The position numbers were made by a program, and so were the translations under genes. From assembly GCA_002081555.1 (NCBI GenBank), contig MZNV01001533.1, forward strand, positions 1-39,603: a stretch of DNA of 39,603 bases, written 5' to 3'. The DNA is from Protostelium mycophagum. Taxonomy: Eukaryota; Evosea; Variosea; Protosteliida; Protosteliaceae. Below are positions 21,674 to 32,031 of the stretch, piece by piece (the first letter of the stretch is position 1; every line of letters begins with the position of its first letter). A model generated the notes under the pieces. It did no database searches, was not told the origin of the DNA, and saw nothing but the letters and a program-made list of their open reading frames with translations.

Positions 21674-24600
21674 ATGAACTATGTGGAGAGCCTTCTGGAT
21701 GGGATGCATAATGTCCTCAACATTAATGCTGCTACGCTTAGCGGTTCAATAGATATTGTCGTCATACCTCAAGAAGATGGAACTCTCAAATCGACCCCAT
21801 TTCACGTTCGCTTTGGAAAGTTTCACCTTTTGAATTCATCAGAGAAGACCGTGAGCCCTCCAACAGATCGATCTGTTTACTCATCAAAGAACAGATCCAA
21901 TTGTTTGTAAATGACAAAGAGATTGAGTTGACCATGCGTTTGGGACGTGCCGGTGAGGCTTACTTTATAGAGACTACAGATGTGAGACAATTTCCGCAAG
22001 GATCTTCATTTTATTTATATAACTTCTATATTAACAATTCAGGAACCTGTCTCTCAATCAGCAGCAGTCTCACCTCTCGCTTCGCCTCCTCGAACACCGA
22101 ATAACGTAAGAAATGTTCTAAACTCATCTCTACACTGCGAATTCATTGCCAAGTACTCGTGACTATATGAACAAAAGAGCGATCCTTCTATATCATCTTG
22201 ATCATCACCGCCACACAAATTAGTATATAAATGACATAACAAGGGACTGGCAGACAGCGATGCCGCTGTAGAGACTGAAGATGCCCCCGATACCTTTGAT
22301 GAGACCCAGATGGAGACACTCACCTCACGTTTAGAACAAGTCATGGCAAACAGACCAAGTGAGTACCAATTAATACATTATATTTTCTCACATTTAAAAA
22401 TAAAACAGAGACTGCTGGAGAGACTCAGCCCAACGCCGAAGAATTGAAGGTCAGACCTCACAGTAGTGATCCTGACATCTACAACTCTGTAGTCGCCAGC
22501 AGCGCTGCCGCCGCCAAGCCCACAGATAACCTCAGCAGCCCGGTATATTTTTAAAAGATTTTTTATTCTGATTTTTTTTAGAAAAAAGGGTATCACTACT
22601 TATGGACATGGGGTAGCCTCCCTGCTTTGAAAAAAAACACAGAAGACAATAAAGACATTTCTGACAAGAGTGAAGAGAACAAGGAGGTCATGAAGGACGA
22701 AAAAATAATTTCGCCCACCTCTGAGCGTAAATCAATCGATCTGCCAGAGGAGAACAGACGTATGTAGATGGAGGTGCCAGATCATTGCATGATCACTGAC
22801 ATGATCACTGACATGATCAGCCGGAGTGGGAAGGAAGAGTTGGTCGACAAAGATGGGTTCTATCTTCAAAATATTTCAAGCAAACCCGTCGGTGGAGCCT
22901 CAGTATCTAGTTCGTTCTGCCAATGCTTTCGACGGCCAGCCTGGAGAGATGCTCGTCAAGGGTGATACTTCTTTATCTCTTAATATTTTATTTCTTATGT
23001 ATTATGGACTGTGCTGAATTTATTAGAAGTCCAAAACAAAGGGGACTCTGTCTTTAGCCTTGAAGAAGACAGAGACTCTGACAATGAGAACTTGGGAAGC
23101 GCACTGAGCAGCGAGAGTGAAGATGAAGACGAAAACGACATCAGCGTGAGTTTTACCTCTAAAGAATATAGAAGGTGATGATACCATAGGTTTATGCGAG
23201 CGCGACGGACGACGAGGCTGACGAAGAGTTGAAAGAAAAAGCTGCCAGAGCCGAACAACGAATGGAGGAAAAGATGGTTGAAGAATCTCACAGAGTCCGC
23301 ACCGAAAAATCGGAGGACAAATCTCTATACGAGAGGTGAAATTATATATAATATATGTGATTAAAATCAACAGGAGTCTGTTGGGCTTAGAGGACCCTGT
23401 GGTTGCCAAAAAAGTCGTTGTAGAAGAGACAGTGATTCCCAGTAAAAAGGCGGGAAAAGGACAGACACCTCACGATAGGGCACAGGCTCTGACTTCTACA
23501 TCAGAAGATGACGTCATCCAACACATCGAGGAGGGATTAGAGCCCAACTTGTTGAGTAAGATGAGAGAAGAGGTGAGATCATCTTACATCATCAAATGTC
23601 AATCAATCCATCTCATCCCATCATCAAATGTTGTGTTCATTCTATACAGGTCAATTTATCCAGGCAGACATCTCCCTCCACATCCCCTCCTGGTCCAGGA
23701 ATAACTATCCCCAACCAACCGGTCGCGTCTAATACCGTCGGTGCGTATCTGCCAATATATAATAGATATATAATGTATATTTATGTGAGGACAGGATCAC
23801 CGGATATCAACCCCTCTATCTTGGAACAAACTCCCTTGATTGATTTTGACGACTTGAACAAATTGAAAATCGAGTTTTCAAAATGTGGAAATATTCTGTT
23901 CAATAATCCAGAGGGCACTCTACCGAAGGTCATTTTATTTTATATTATTTTATCTCATTTTATCTTATCTCATCTTATTTTATTGTATTTTATTTCATCT
24001 TATTTTATTTTGTCTTATCTTATTTTATTTTATTACTTCAAAAAATAAATATTTTCAGGACTCTGACAAGATATTCGAGAAACATCTCATCAGCCACGAA
24101 GAATATTCCAAGAATCCTGACATCGTGAATGATCAAAACACCGTGGTGAGGGTGAATAAACGTGTGTATCCATGGTCCATCGCGGGACCCATCATCATCT
24201 CCGCATTAGTGTACAAAAAGAATCTCGACAAGAGCGTGATAGAAAAGTTGGAGAAGAACTACGGAGCCAAAGGCAAGAAAAAGGCGGGGTGGGGGTCGTG
24301 GCTGTGGTCGAGGTCTTCCACCAACGTGAAAGAGGCTTCTCCAACAACTCAGAAGCCCAATGCTGATGCGAAGGATAATACCACTACAACAGTCACCGAT
24401 GATGGTAACGAGACTAAAATCATAAAGACCAAAGAGATTTTCATCAAAAAAAGTCTGAGGCCAACCAATGAACAACTGGTAGGTGAAATGGGAAGATGAA
24501 ATATTCAAGTTTATAGTTGGCTATGAATCTACAACCAGGCCAGAACACGATCCGATTCCGTGTGGCCAGCTCACTGCAGGGCATAAGAGAGGTAAACATC

Positions 24601-25562
24601 TAATATTTATGTTGATTAATGATTCATACAATGAATATGTAATTGTAATATGTTAATTAATAATTATGTTGAATGAATGGCAGGTCAGGTCGATGATTTA
24701 TCTGTGGAATAAGGACGACAAGATTGTCATATCTGATATTGATGGAACGATTACCAAGTCAGATGTATTTGGACAGATACTTCCTATTATGGGCCGTGAT
24801 TGGTCACATTCTGGTGTCGTCTCTCTCTACGCAAATATAAAGTTAGTATCAATATAATATCCAATCAACAACAAAAGCTGACTCGAAATGTAGGGCCAAC
24901 GGGTATCACATGCTGTATCTGACATCCAGAGCTATCGGACAAGCTGGACTCACAAAAGGATATATCAACACCTTGAAGCATGGCGATGTTCTCATGCCCC
25001 CTGGTCCAGTCTTCTTGTCACCCAATCGTCTCTTGACCGCCTTTAATAACGAGGTGATTCATCTACAATGGGTCTTGTGATAAACGATGCAGGTCATTTT
25101 GAGAAGGCCAGAAGAATTCAAGATTGCCTGTCTGAAAGACATCAAATCGATCTTCCCTCCCAACTGCCAGCCATTCTACGCTGGTTTTGGCAATAGAAAC
25201 ACGGTAAGTGCGCGTAATCTCACGTGAAACTTAGCGTGAATAGGACGCGTTATCTTACCGCACTGTGGGAATCCCTTTGGGAAAAATATTTACAATTAAT
25301 TACAAGGGAGAACTTAGCATCGTGAACTACACGTACAAAAAGACGTAAGTATCGACATCTACAGTAAGACAGATTTAACTGATTGGATAGGTTTGGCACT
25401 CTAAATGATCTTGCGAATGAGATGTTCCCGAATCTGAAGAAGAGCGATGCGGGCGAAGAATGGAACGAATGGAACTATTGGAAAGAGCCGATCACGACCA
25501 CTGAAGAGGAGGAGAAACCGAAGAAGGAAGTCAGCTTTGCATTCATGAGCTCAGATTTTTAA
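21674..25562 (+). CDS. LPIN: lipin, phosphatidate phosphatase
   Basis: Removes phosphate from phosphatidate to give diacylglycerol, at the ER and nuclear envelope. The N-Lip domain starts at ATG 21674 (an in-frame ATG at 21635 is the alternative). It reads [19 protein letters not shown], then [13 protein letters not shown] and [11 protein letters not shown], then [20 protein letters not shown] after a short intron. The family Trp motif [12 protein letters not shown] lies near 22590. An acidic, disordered middle is followed by a M-Lip-like part ([20 protein letters not shown], about 24160). The C-Lip catalytic domain from about 24540 has FRVASSLQG and [20 protein letters not shown], the DxDxT nucleophile motif (about 24740). 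Further on are [17 protein letters not shown] and [11 protein letters not shown]. All catalytic residues look intact. Introns in the C-Lip part are about 40-60 nt. It ends at TAA 25560-25562. Confidence 0.96.
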
Positions 25563-26501
25563 ATAAACACTTGTGGACATTTGTTACATATTTACACTTG
25601 GTCAGAGCGGTGGTTCCTCTATCGCAGCCACCGCTTTACTGTTGGGACTCTAACACCTTCCTTTTTACTTCGTTCAAGGTTAAGGGAAAAGATTATTTCT
25701 TTGGGTTAATTGTAATTGTAAAATTCGTACAACAATCCTCGAAATAAATATATTCTACAATTACCGATGTACCTTTATTTATTTTGCGACCACACGCGCG
25801 TTCATCATGCCTTCGGTTGCCACACTGGGCTCCCATCCCAGCCGATGTTCGCACTTGTTGTCCCTTAAGATTGCTCCCTTAAACCTCTCCTTGTACAAAA
25901 AGCCTCATCGGTACAAAATCAAAGCTTCTTCCAGAAACTAATGGGTGGGTGGGCGGGTGTCTCCCGCAAAGAAATAAAAGGATGACAACGACTCCTATTA
26001 TCTCTGTTACTATGTACAACACGCGAAAGACCGAGACTATCTCGATATTCAACCGTGAACACTCTATTTTTGCCTCAGAAAAAGCCAGAAAAAGTCTAGA
26101 ACAGCCTAGACTTAAATCAGGATATCATTCCTGCTATGCCAACATTGTAAAATAACGACTTCGTCTTATGTATCATATATTTATTTGTCGGATTGCATTA
26201 CGGTCTACAATGGGGTAGACTGGAACAAATTCTACATTTTGTTGATCATTTCCAAATTACCGACAACAAAGACGACATCATATAAAAATAGTAGAAACAC
26301 AAAGCTAACAAATCAACTTAATTTTTGTTATAGTCTATACATGTAATATAGATGTGCTAAAAGCATGCTCTGAGAGACACAAAGAGAACACCACACTCAA
26401 GGCCCACCCATATGCCCCTGTGTGGCAAGGCTGCTATTTTTTAGTGTGCAGTGATTCCCACCCACGTTGAGTTGTAGATAAATGCACTTATTCTCTTTTT
26501 T
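25563..26501. other. 939 bp spacer: lipin 3' end and ZMAT2 promoter
   Basis: Just after the lipin stop lies an 8 bp inverted repeat AGCGGTGG...CCACCGCT (25606-25635, 14 nt loop). A GC-richer patch at about 25790-25970 contains tandem GGGTGGGTGGGCGGGTG-like sequence. A 68-codon open frame at 25949-26155 resembles nothing known. The last 140 bp hold copy D of the dispersed element. No tRNA fold could be drawn. Confidence 0.5.
26360..26500 (+). repeat. dispersed promoter-proximal element, copy D
   Basis: It opens AAAAGCATGCTCTGAGAGAC and ends GTTGTAGATAAATGCACT followed by TATTCTCTTTTTTATG. Its middle differs from the other copies. It ends right at the ZMAT2 start codon (26502), in the gene's orientation. 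Confidence 0.6.
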
Positions 26502-27419
26502 ATGATGCACGACATGCCGAATCAGACACAAGGAGTTCTGCAGACAGTCAGAAAGACTTGGGATAAAGCAACATTTGAACAAAAAGCGCAAGCAAGGGTT
26601 GCTCAAGATGCCGCTGACTCGACACAAGAACTGGAGGAAGTAAAAAAGAAGCGAAGTGAGCGAGATGGTAAATGCTTAAGGGTTTTCTGAATTCTCTTCA
26701 GAAAAGGTTGCCGTTCCTGCTGGTGGTCTTAAACCGCTGCAAGCTCGAGATGAGGATGTAGATATTTATTCCTCTGTTGGAAAATCAGTGGTGGGTGAAT
26801 CACGGGCATGGATTTTTGATGCTGAAAAATACAGGTAGCAGGAACAGGTCCTGGTGCGAAAGAGACGAAACAGCCTTTCTATTGTGAAGTCTGTGAATGT
26901 CAGATGAAGGATTCCATGAGTTGGTTAGATCATATAAATGGAAGAAATCGTGAGTAAATCGGTTTGAATAAATCATAAAAAATAGAATATTAATGAGGAA
27001 GTGACGAAGGGCAGACCAACGCATGTTGGGCACCTCACAGAGACCAGAGAGGGCATCCGTTTCGTCTGTAAGACTCGTTCTTTCTGAACTTTTTTAATAT
27101 TCTCATAGGTGGTGAAATTATTAAACTCAAAAAAAACCAACGAAGGTTCGATGCCAAGATAAGGAAAAATAATGTATTGAAATAACAAGGTATTACCCAA
27201 CCAAAGAAAGAAGACCCAGAAGCGCGGCGGAAGCGTATTGAGAAGGAAGAAGAAGCACGGAGGCAAGCAGACATTCTTGCCAAAGAAGAATTCAAAAGAC
27301 AGAAGAAACAAGAGAAAGAAAACATGAGAAAACAGAAAGAAGAAGAAATGAAGGAGAGAGAAGCATTATTGGACCCAGAAATGCAAGATTTTGGTCTTCC
27401 AAAAGGTTTCGGAAAATAA
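26502..27419 (+). CDS. ZMAT2: ZMAT2 / Snu23 spliceosomal zinc-finger protein
   Basis: A component of the U4/U6.U5 tri-snRNP. ATG 26502 gives [20 protein letters not shown], then a Lys/Glu-rich helix. [20 protein letters not shown] matches the conserved 'R...V.LES..GK..V' block before the finger. The U1-type zinc finger is [20 protein letters not shown] with [19 protein letters not shown]: Cys-x2-Cys, then two His across an intron. After two short introns the coiled, basic C-terminus reads [16 protein letters not shown] and ends [10 protein letters not shown], like the GFSGFG end of ZMAT2. The stop is at 27417-27419, only 24 bp from the BCS1 stop on the other strand, so the two 3' UTRs must overlap. 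Confidence 0.92.
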
Positions 27420-27443
27420 GATGGTGGTGCTTTATATTTTGGC

Positions 27444-29250
27444 CTATTTCTTATGTCTCCTCTTTACCCCCTCAGTGTGCTCGTCTTCGAGGTTAAGCTT
27501 CACCCCACCAATGGATGACTTTGGCTCTCCCTCAGGCTGAATTGTCTCAGTCCATATTTGTCACTGACATGGGCAATTTACCTGTACTGTTGCAGTTTTC
27601 AGTAAATCCTGAGCATGTTTTATCGCTGCGTGTGGGTCGATTTTGTGCATCAGGAAATGACCTTGTAATCTTGCCATAGATATCGCCCCTGAAGGTATGC
27701 TCTCCACTAGCTGATCTGCCAGTTGTGCGTATTTACTTCCTCCTGCCTCTTCCTCATAGAAGTTATTAAATAGCCCTCTAATCTGGTTTGATGTAGCATT
27801 GCTAAAGGGAACCTGACATCATTATAAAAATGAAGAGATTATGAATCACAATACCTCTAGATCTACCCTTCCGGGTCTAATCAGAGCAGGATCCAGCTTC
27901 TCTCTGTGATTGGTTGTCAAGAATAATAATCTCCCTTCACTCGCAGCTACACCGTCTATAGCATTCAATAGTCCACTGTAAACATCAATGCTCCACTAAT
28001 AAATATCAATATTAACCTGAAGGTGACCGAATTTTTCGTTGAGGAATCGCGTTGGTTGAATACAGCATCGACATCCTCGAGCACAACTGCAGCACCAGAG
28101 GGAATATTCACTAACATCATCTGGAGAATTGTGTCTGTCATCTATATGTTCATTAATTTTGTGTCAGTTTTATGTACAAATAATTTAAAAGTAAACAATA
28201 TATACATATTATATACAGAATATCACCTCTGAGTCTGATAGTCCAAGACAGTAAATGGGTAGTTCAAAATGACTCGCAATTCCAAATAATAAAGAGGACT
28301 TTCCAGATCCTGAATTTTTAAAATGATAAGGAGTAATAAGATCACCTGGTGGACCGTAGAATAGATATCCTCTTCTGTAGCTAAGCCCTCTGCGTTGATA
28401 CCAATTCTGACTTCTCAAAAATTCATCTACATCATCTGCGACTGCTTTTGCCTGACCAACCTCAAGTACGATCGATTCTAGAGGTCTCTTTGGCCTTGTA
28501 TTTGCACATTTCACCCATCTGTTTGAAGAGGGTGTAAATATCACTACCCCTCCCTCCCTGTTGTGTGCATATTGCTTGGCGGCTGTGAATAAATCTTTCA
28601 GTATCTGGTTGCTTCCATAGCATTGTAAAAATACTGTATGAATGCCTCCTCCAGACAAAGCTGCAAGAGCAGCATTCTCTGTAGCCTGTTGGACTCAGAC
28701 AATACGACTTTATATTACCAACCTTCTTTTGAAGCCATATTCTTTTTCCTTTGTAATAAAAAGTGTGTGTACCACTCCCTGGTGAAAAGACAAGAGTGCC
28801 TTGCGCTGGTACACCATGATGCCTGCCGACCTGAAACTTGTTCATAAAATTCAATCTTTACAGTAGTACCTGGATTGTATTTACAGAGATATTATTCGTT
28901 GCCTTCAACAGGCCTTGATCGTTGATGTACAATAGCAGCTGATCAAAAGCAACATCAGCACTGCGAACCTATCATTCATTAATACATGTTGACGATCTCC
29001 AAGAGTTAAATACCTCTATCATTGCCACAAAATAATGGTAAGCCTTCTCCTTGGCTACATGCACAAATTGATATGTTATGCTACTTAGATATGTCACAAG
29101 GGTTCCAAAGAGCATAAGGAATATGCTTCCAACAATGAGTTGATTTTGTTTGATAAAATCGGGGAGAAATTCTGCAAGAGAAGAGGGGAGTATATCATCA
29201 ATGTTTGTTCCCGCAGGAAAAGTTTGAGATGATGCCGGCATGCCTTTCAT
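27444..29250 (-). CDS. BCS1: BCS1-type mitochondrial AAA ATPase
   Basis: In the mitochondrial inner membrane BCS1 moves the folded Rieske Fe-S protein across for complex III assembly. The first ATG is 29250 ([14 protein letters not shown]). One membrane helix follows: [18 protein letters not shown]. The BCS1-specific region includes [16 protein letters not shown] and [19 protein letters not shown]. The AAA domain has [20 protein letters not shown] (Walker A), [10 protein letters not shown] (Walker B), [20 protein letters not shown] with TTNH (sensor 1), then [14 protein letters not shown] (Arg fingers). A 36 nt intron (28310-28345) cuts between PPG and SGK. The C-terminus ends [19 protein letters not shown], stop 27446-27444. 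Element B lies 42 bp upstream of the start. Confidence 0.95.
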
Positions 29251-29291
29251 CTTGGTGTTGTGATCACTTTTGTTCGCTGAATCGCTCTCAT

Positions 29292-29407
29292 CATACAAAA
29301 AGAGAATATTAGAGTGCACTTATCTACAACTCCGCACACTTCCTGATCAGTTTGTAAATTCTCTGCAAAACATTTATAAGCTTTTGTGTGCTCAAAGCAT
29401 GCTTTGT
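29292..29407 (-). repeat. dispersed promoter-proximal element, copy B
   Basis: Read on the minus strand: AAAGCATGCTTTGAGCACAC, then AAGCTTATAAATG, then TTTTGCAGAGAATTTACAAA, then CTGATCAGG, then GTTGTAGATAAGTGCAC, then TATTCTCTTTTTGTATG. It lies 42 bp upstream of the BCS1 start and in the same orientation. Confidence 0.7.
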
Positions 29408-30177
29408 ATTCTCGAGTGCGTTGCATGAAAACACAAAAGTATTCTTTAAAGTCCTATAGTGGCCCTGAGAAAACTCGGGTAGAAGTGAGTTAAAGTCCTT
29501 GAAAAGGAGCAAGAAAGTCTTTTTGCCCACAATTGCTACCAGAAAAGCGAGTCCTACACAGGAAGACTTTAAAACAGACTTTAATGTTTCTTTCCGACGC
29601 ATCCTAGAATATTTTGCCCACAATTGCTACCAGAAAAGCGAGTCCTACACAGGAAGACTTTAAAACAGACTTTAATGTTTCTTTCCGACGCATCCTAGAA
29701 TAGTCTCAAGACCTGTAGAGACAAACTTGGCACATGGAGAGTCATTTACAATATCTATGTTATATACACCCAAATGTTTTTTGATGAGCAAATACACTGT
29801 ATGTAAAAGATTCAAGTAAAAGCTATCTATAACAGACATATACTCAAAATAGAGCCTCCTTCCTGAAGTTTTTTCGGCCAACTTTTTGAATCTTGTTTAT
29901 CTCTCGTTGCATCGTGACAACGCAACAAGATGACTTTTGATGTTAGACTGGTTTTCATCCCATATAATGTCGGGGTGAAGAGTGTTAGCTGTGAATATTC
30001 TGCCCCAGCTGTTTATAACAGAGATAAGTGAAAAACCAAAAAAAGAGAGAATGTTAGAGGAGCAACAAAGAACACATGTAGAGTGTGGATAAAAAAGGAA
30101 CATTTTTTTACGCAATGCTTAAACACCAAAAGGCTACTATTAATTAGGATGAAGCAATTTCCACCTAATGTGTACAA
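29408..30177 (-). other. region of unassigned minus-strand open frames
   Basis: Three short open frames (about 29324-29623, 29672-29881, 29897-30115) follow one another on the minus strand. Their text is hydrophobic in places (CVGLAFLVAIVGKKTFLLLF; SFYLNLLHTVYLLIKK) but matches no family I know. The largest runs into element B, and the 91 bp tandem duplication lies between two of them and shifts frame. It may be a small membrane-protein gene disrupted by the duplication, or untranslated spacer. I assign no gene. Confidence 0.3.
29521..29702 (+). repeat. perfect 2 x 91 bp tandem duplication
   Basis: The unit from TTTTGCCCACAATTGC to CATCCTAGAATA occurs twice back to back (29521-29611, 29612-29702) with no mismatch that I can find. 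The lack of divergence implies a very recent duplication or an assembly artefact. Confidence 0.9.
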
Positions 30178-30300
30178 AGTATGCTTCTGGGCCGGGCACA
30201 CGTGTTATATTAAATGTTTTGCAGAGAATTTATAAACTGATTAAAGCATTCAGTGTAGTGGTTGTAGATAAGTGCACCATAATATCCTCTTTTTGTATGT
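30178..30300 (+). repeat. dispersed promoter-proximal element, copy A
   Basis: Blocks: AAGTATGCTTCTGGG, then TTAAATGTTTTGCAGAG, then AATTTATAAACTGATTAAAG, then CATTCAGTGTAGTG, then GTTGTAGATAAGTGCACC, then ATAATATCCTCTTTTTGTAT. It lies about 330 bp upstream of the Zn2Cys6 gene start in the same orientation. Its 3' end forms the left arm of the hairpin at 30282-30327. Confidence 0.7.
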
Positions 30301-30327
30301 TGGATCTAACATACAAAAAGAGGATAT
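30282..30327. repeat. perfect 20 bp inverted repeat with 6 nt loop
   Basis: The left arm 30282-30301 starts ATATCCTC and ends GTATGTT. The right arm 30308-30327 is its exact reverse complement, and the loop is GGATCT. The left arm is the conserved 3' end of element A, so the right arm looks like the start of a second, inverted and shortened copy. Confidence 0.85.
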
Positions 30328-30631
30328 GTGCAAACCTTTGTGCCCTTTGTGTCCAATTTTCCTTTTCTTCTTCCACAGTTCTCGGAACGCGCCTGATCCG
30401 ACTCCCGAGGATCTACAATCACTTCCGATCTTCCGGTAAAACTTTTTGATTTTCCACGTAGTGTGAAGGTCTTTGACCATGACAGCACATGGTGTGGATT
30501 ATATCAAACTTTAAAAAGTTGGTTATATTGGTTGAGACAGGAAATTAGCCAGAAAAAGATGACATAAGACTTTCCGGGATGACGAAATTCTCCGATCCCG
30601 GCCCGCAAATTCATGGATAAAAGCACCGACC

Positions 30632-31957
30632 ATGAACTTCAACCTGCAACAAAGCCCAGTCCTTCTATCAAATAGACCACGAGGAATTAGCGAGGATAAA
30701 GATCGGGTCAGTACTGCCTGCGTTTCTTGTAGAAGAAATCATCAATCTTGTGATAGTGGTAAACGATTGGGATTTTTCAACACAATTGGTGAGATTTTGT
30801 AGTCAAGCCATGTCAGAGATGTGTGTCTAAGAACATAGAATGTCTCCTTCCCGAAGTAAAGACAAGAGGAGTTAAATCGAGGAAGAGGAGTAAGTGTACA
30901 ATAACAAAATCTTACTGAATGCAATAGCCATGGACTTTCCAGATCCTTATGACATGCCCTCTATGTATGACATCACCAATCCTGAACAGATGAATGCATC
31001 CTTGAACTTTGGTATGGAGTTGAATGGTGAGAAGGCGTGCAAAACTTGTCTCATTTTGATAGATTTTGCCCAACAATACCTGGGTGATCCTCTATCCAGT
31101 TCCAGTGATTTTGGCTCCAGTGGTTCTTACACTGAAATGGGATCTTCTATATCACCTCCTTTAAATTCCTCACCGGAGCAGCTGCAGACAAATCTCGCTC
31201 AGGTCCGACAGTTTTAATCGCATCCATGATTTAATTTGAATTTAGCAAGCCGCCCCTGGACGCTTTTGGGATAATCATCCACCTATTGAAGGAACCTCCT
31301 GCGAAGAACAGATGAAAAAAATGTACGCGACCTTCTATTTGGATATTCTCAATTTCTCAGAGGCTTCCAAAAAACAGCAAAACACCAGCAATTATGGGAG
31401 AGATATATCAGCAAGGTGAATATGTTGAGAGAGTGGGTTACGGTAGAGCAACGAGAGACATTGGAGAGGAATTATGAGTCACAAAGAGATGCATTAATCG
31501 CAGGCTCAGATGAGATGTTGTTACCCGTTATCATTTGGGGAAGATGTGGCATCATCATTCACGTCAACAAAGTTCTCAGAGAGGTGCCTTTTTTGAATCG
31601 AAAAGTGACTGAAAGAGGTAGATAACAGGATTCAATACACCCACACCTTGTACGATGGACGGGCAGGGAGTAATGAGCATGTTGTCCACAGACACAATCA
31701 TCCGAAAATTTGAGAATTTTTCAACTATTTTTTCTGGTGTGTCCAGTACGTACATCGACCCTCAGGCCAAGATGAGAAAGTGAGTGAGCTGTTCATCATT
31801 ATAGTCTAAGTGAAGCAGGTATCAAATAGGAGCAGAGCAAGATGAGTATGTAGAGGGTACACTGGCGGTCAGCATCAAGAGAGACATTTTCGAATTGCCT
31901 CACCTCTTCCATGCCGTCTTTGTGCCGAGCACCAACGGACAAGCGATGGTGATATGA
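30632..31957 (+). CDS. Zn2Cys6 transcription factor with PAS-like domain
   Basis: ATG 30632. The binuclear cluster lies at residues about 32-61: STACVSCRRNHQSCDS, then after a short intron VKPCQRCVSKNIECLLP. Spacing C-x2-C-x6-C-x5-C-x2-C-x6-C fits the fungal Gal4 class exactly. A basic patch GVKSRKR follows. A Ser-rich linker (SSSSDFGSSGSYTEMGSS) leads to REWVTVEQRETLERNYESQR and PVIIWGRCGIIIHVNKVLRE, which resembles the single PAS domain of the ERT1/RDS2 (AcuK/AcuM) gluconeogenesis regulators. The last exons read GFNTPTPCTMDGQGVMSML and FELPHLFHAVFVPS, with TGA at 31955-31957. It should bind paired CGG-type sites as a nuclear dimer; targets are unknown. ERT1 likeness rests on domain order only. 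Confidence 0.88.
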
Positions 31958-32031
31958 GGAATTATATATATTATTCAAATGCCTATATAATCACATCCCC
32001 GAAGCATAAAGATACCCAATAAACATCTTTA

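Noticed and set aside
25595-25665. tRNA-like look (TTGGTCAGAGCGGTGG, similar to an A box)
   Set aside because: No B box (GGTTCGANTCC) at the right distance and no cloverleaf could be drawn; only an 8 bp hairpin is present.
25949-26155. 68-codon open frame between lipin and ZMAT2
   Set aside because: No homology pattern, no nearby exon and chance length for this base composition.
29672-29881. Perilipin-like or Pex11-like small protein on the minus strand
   Set aside because: Only faint resemblance; no ATG at the start of the frame and no convincing splice partner.
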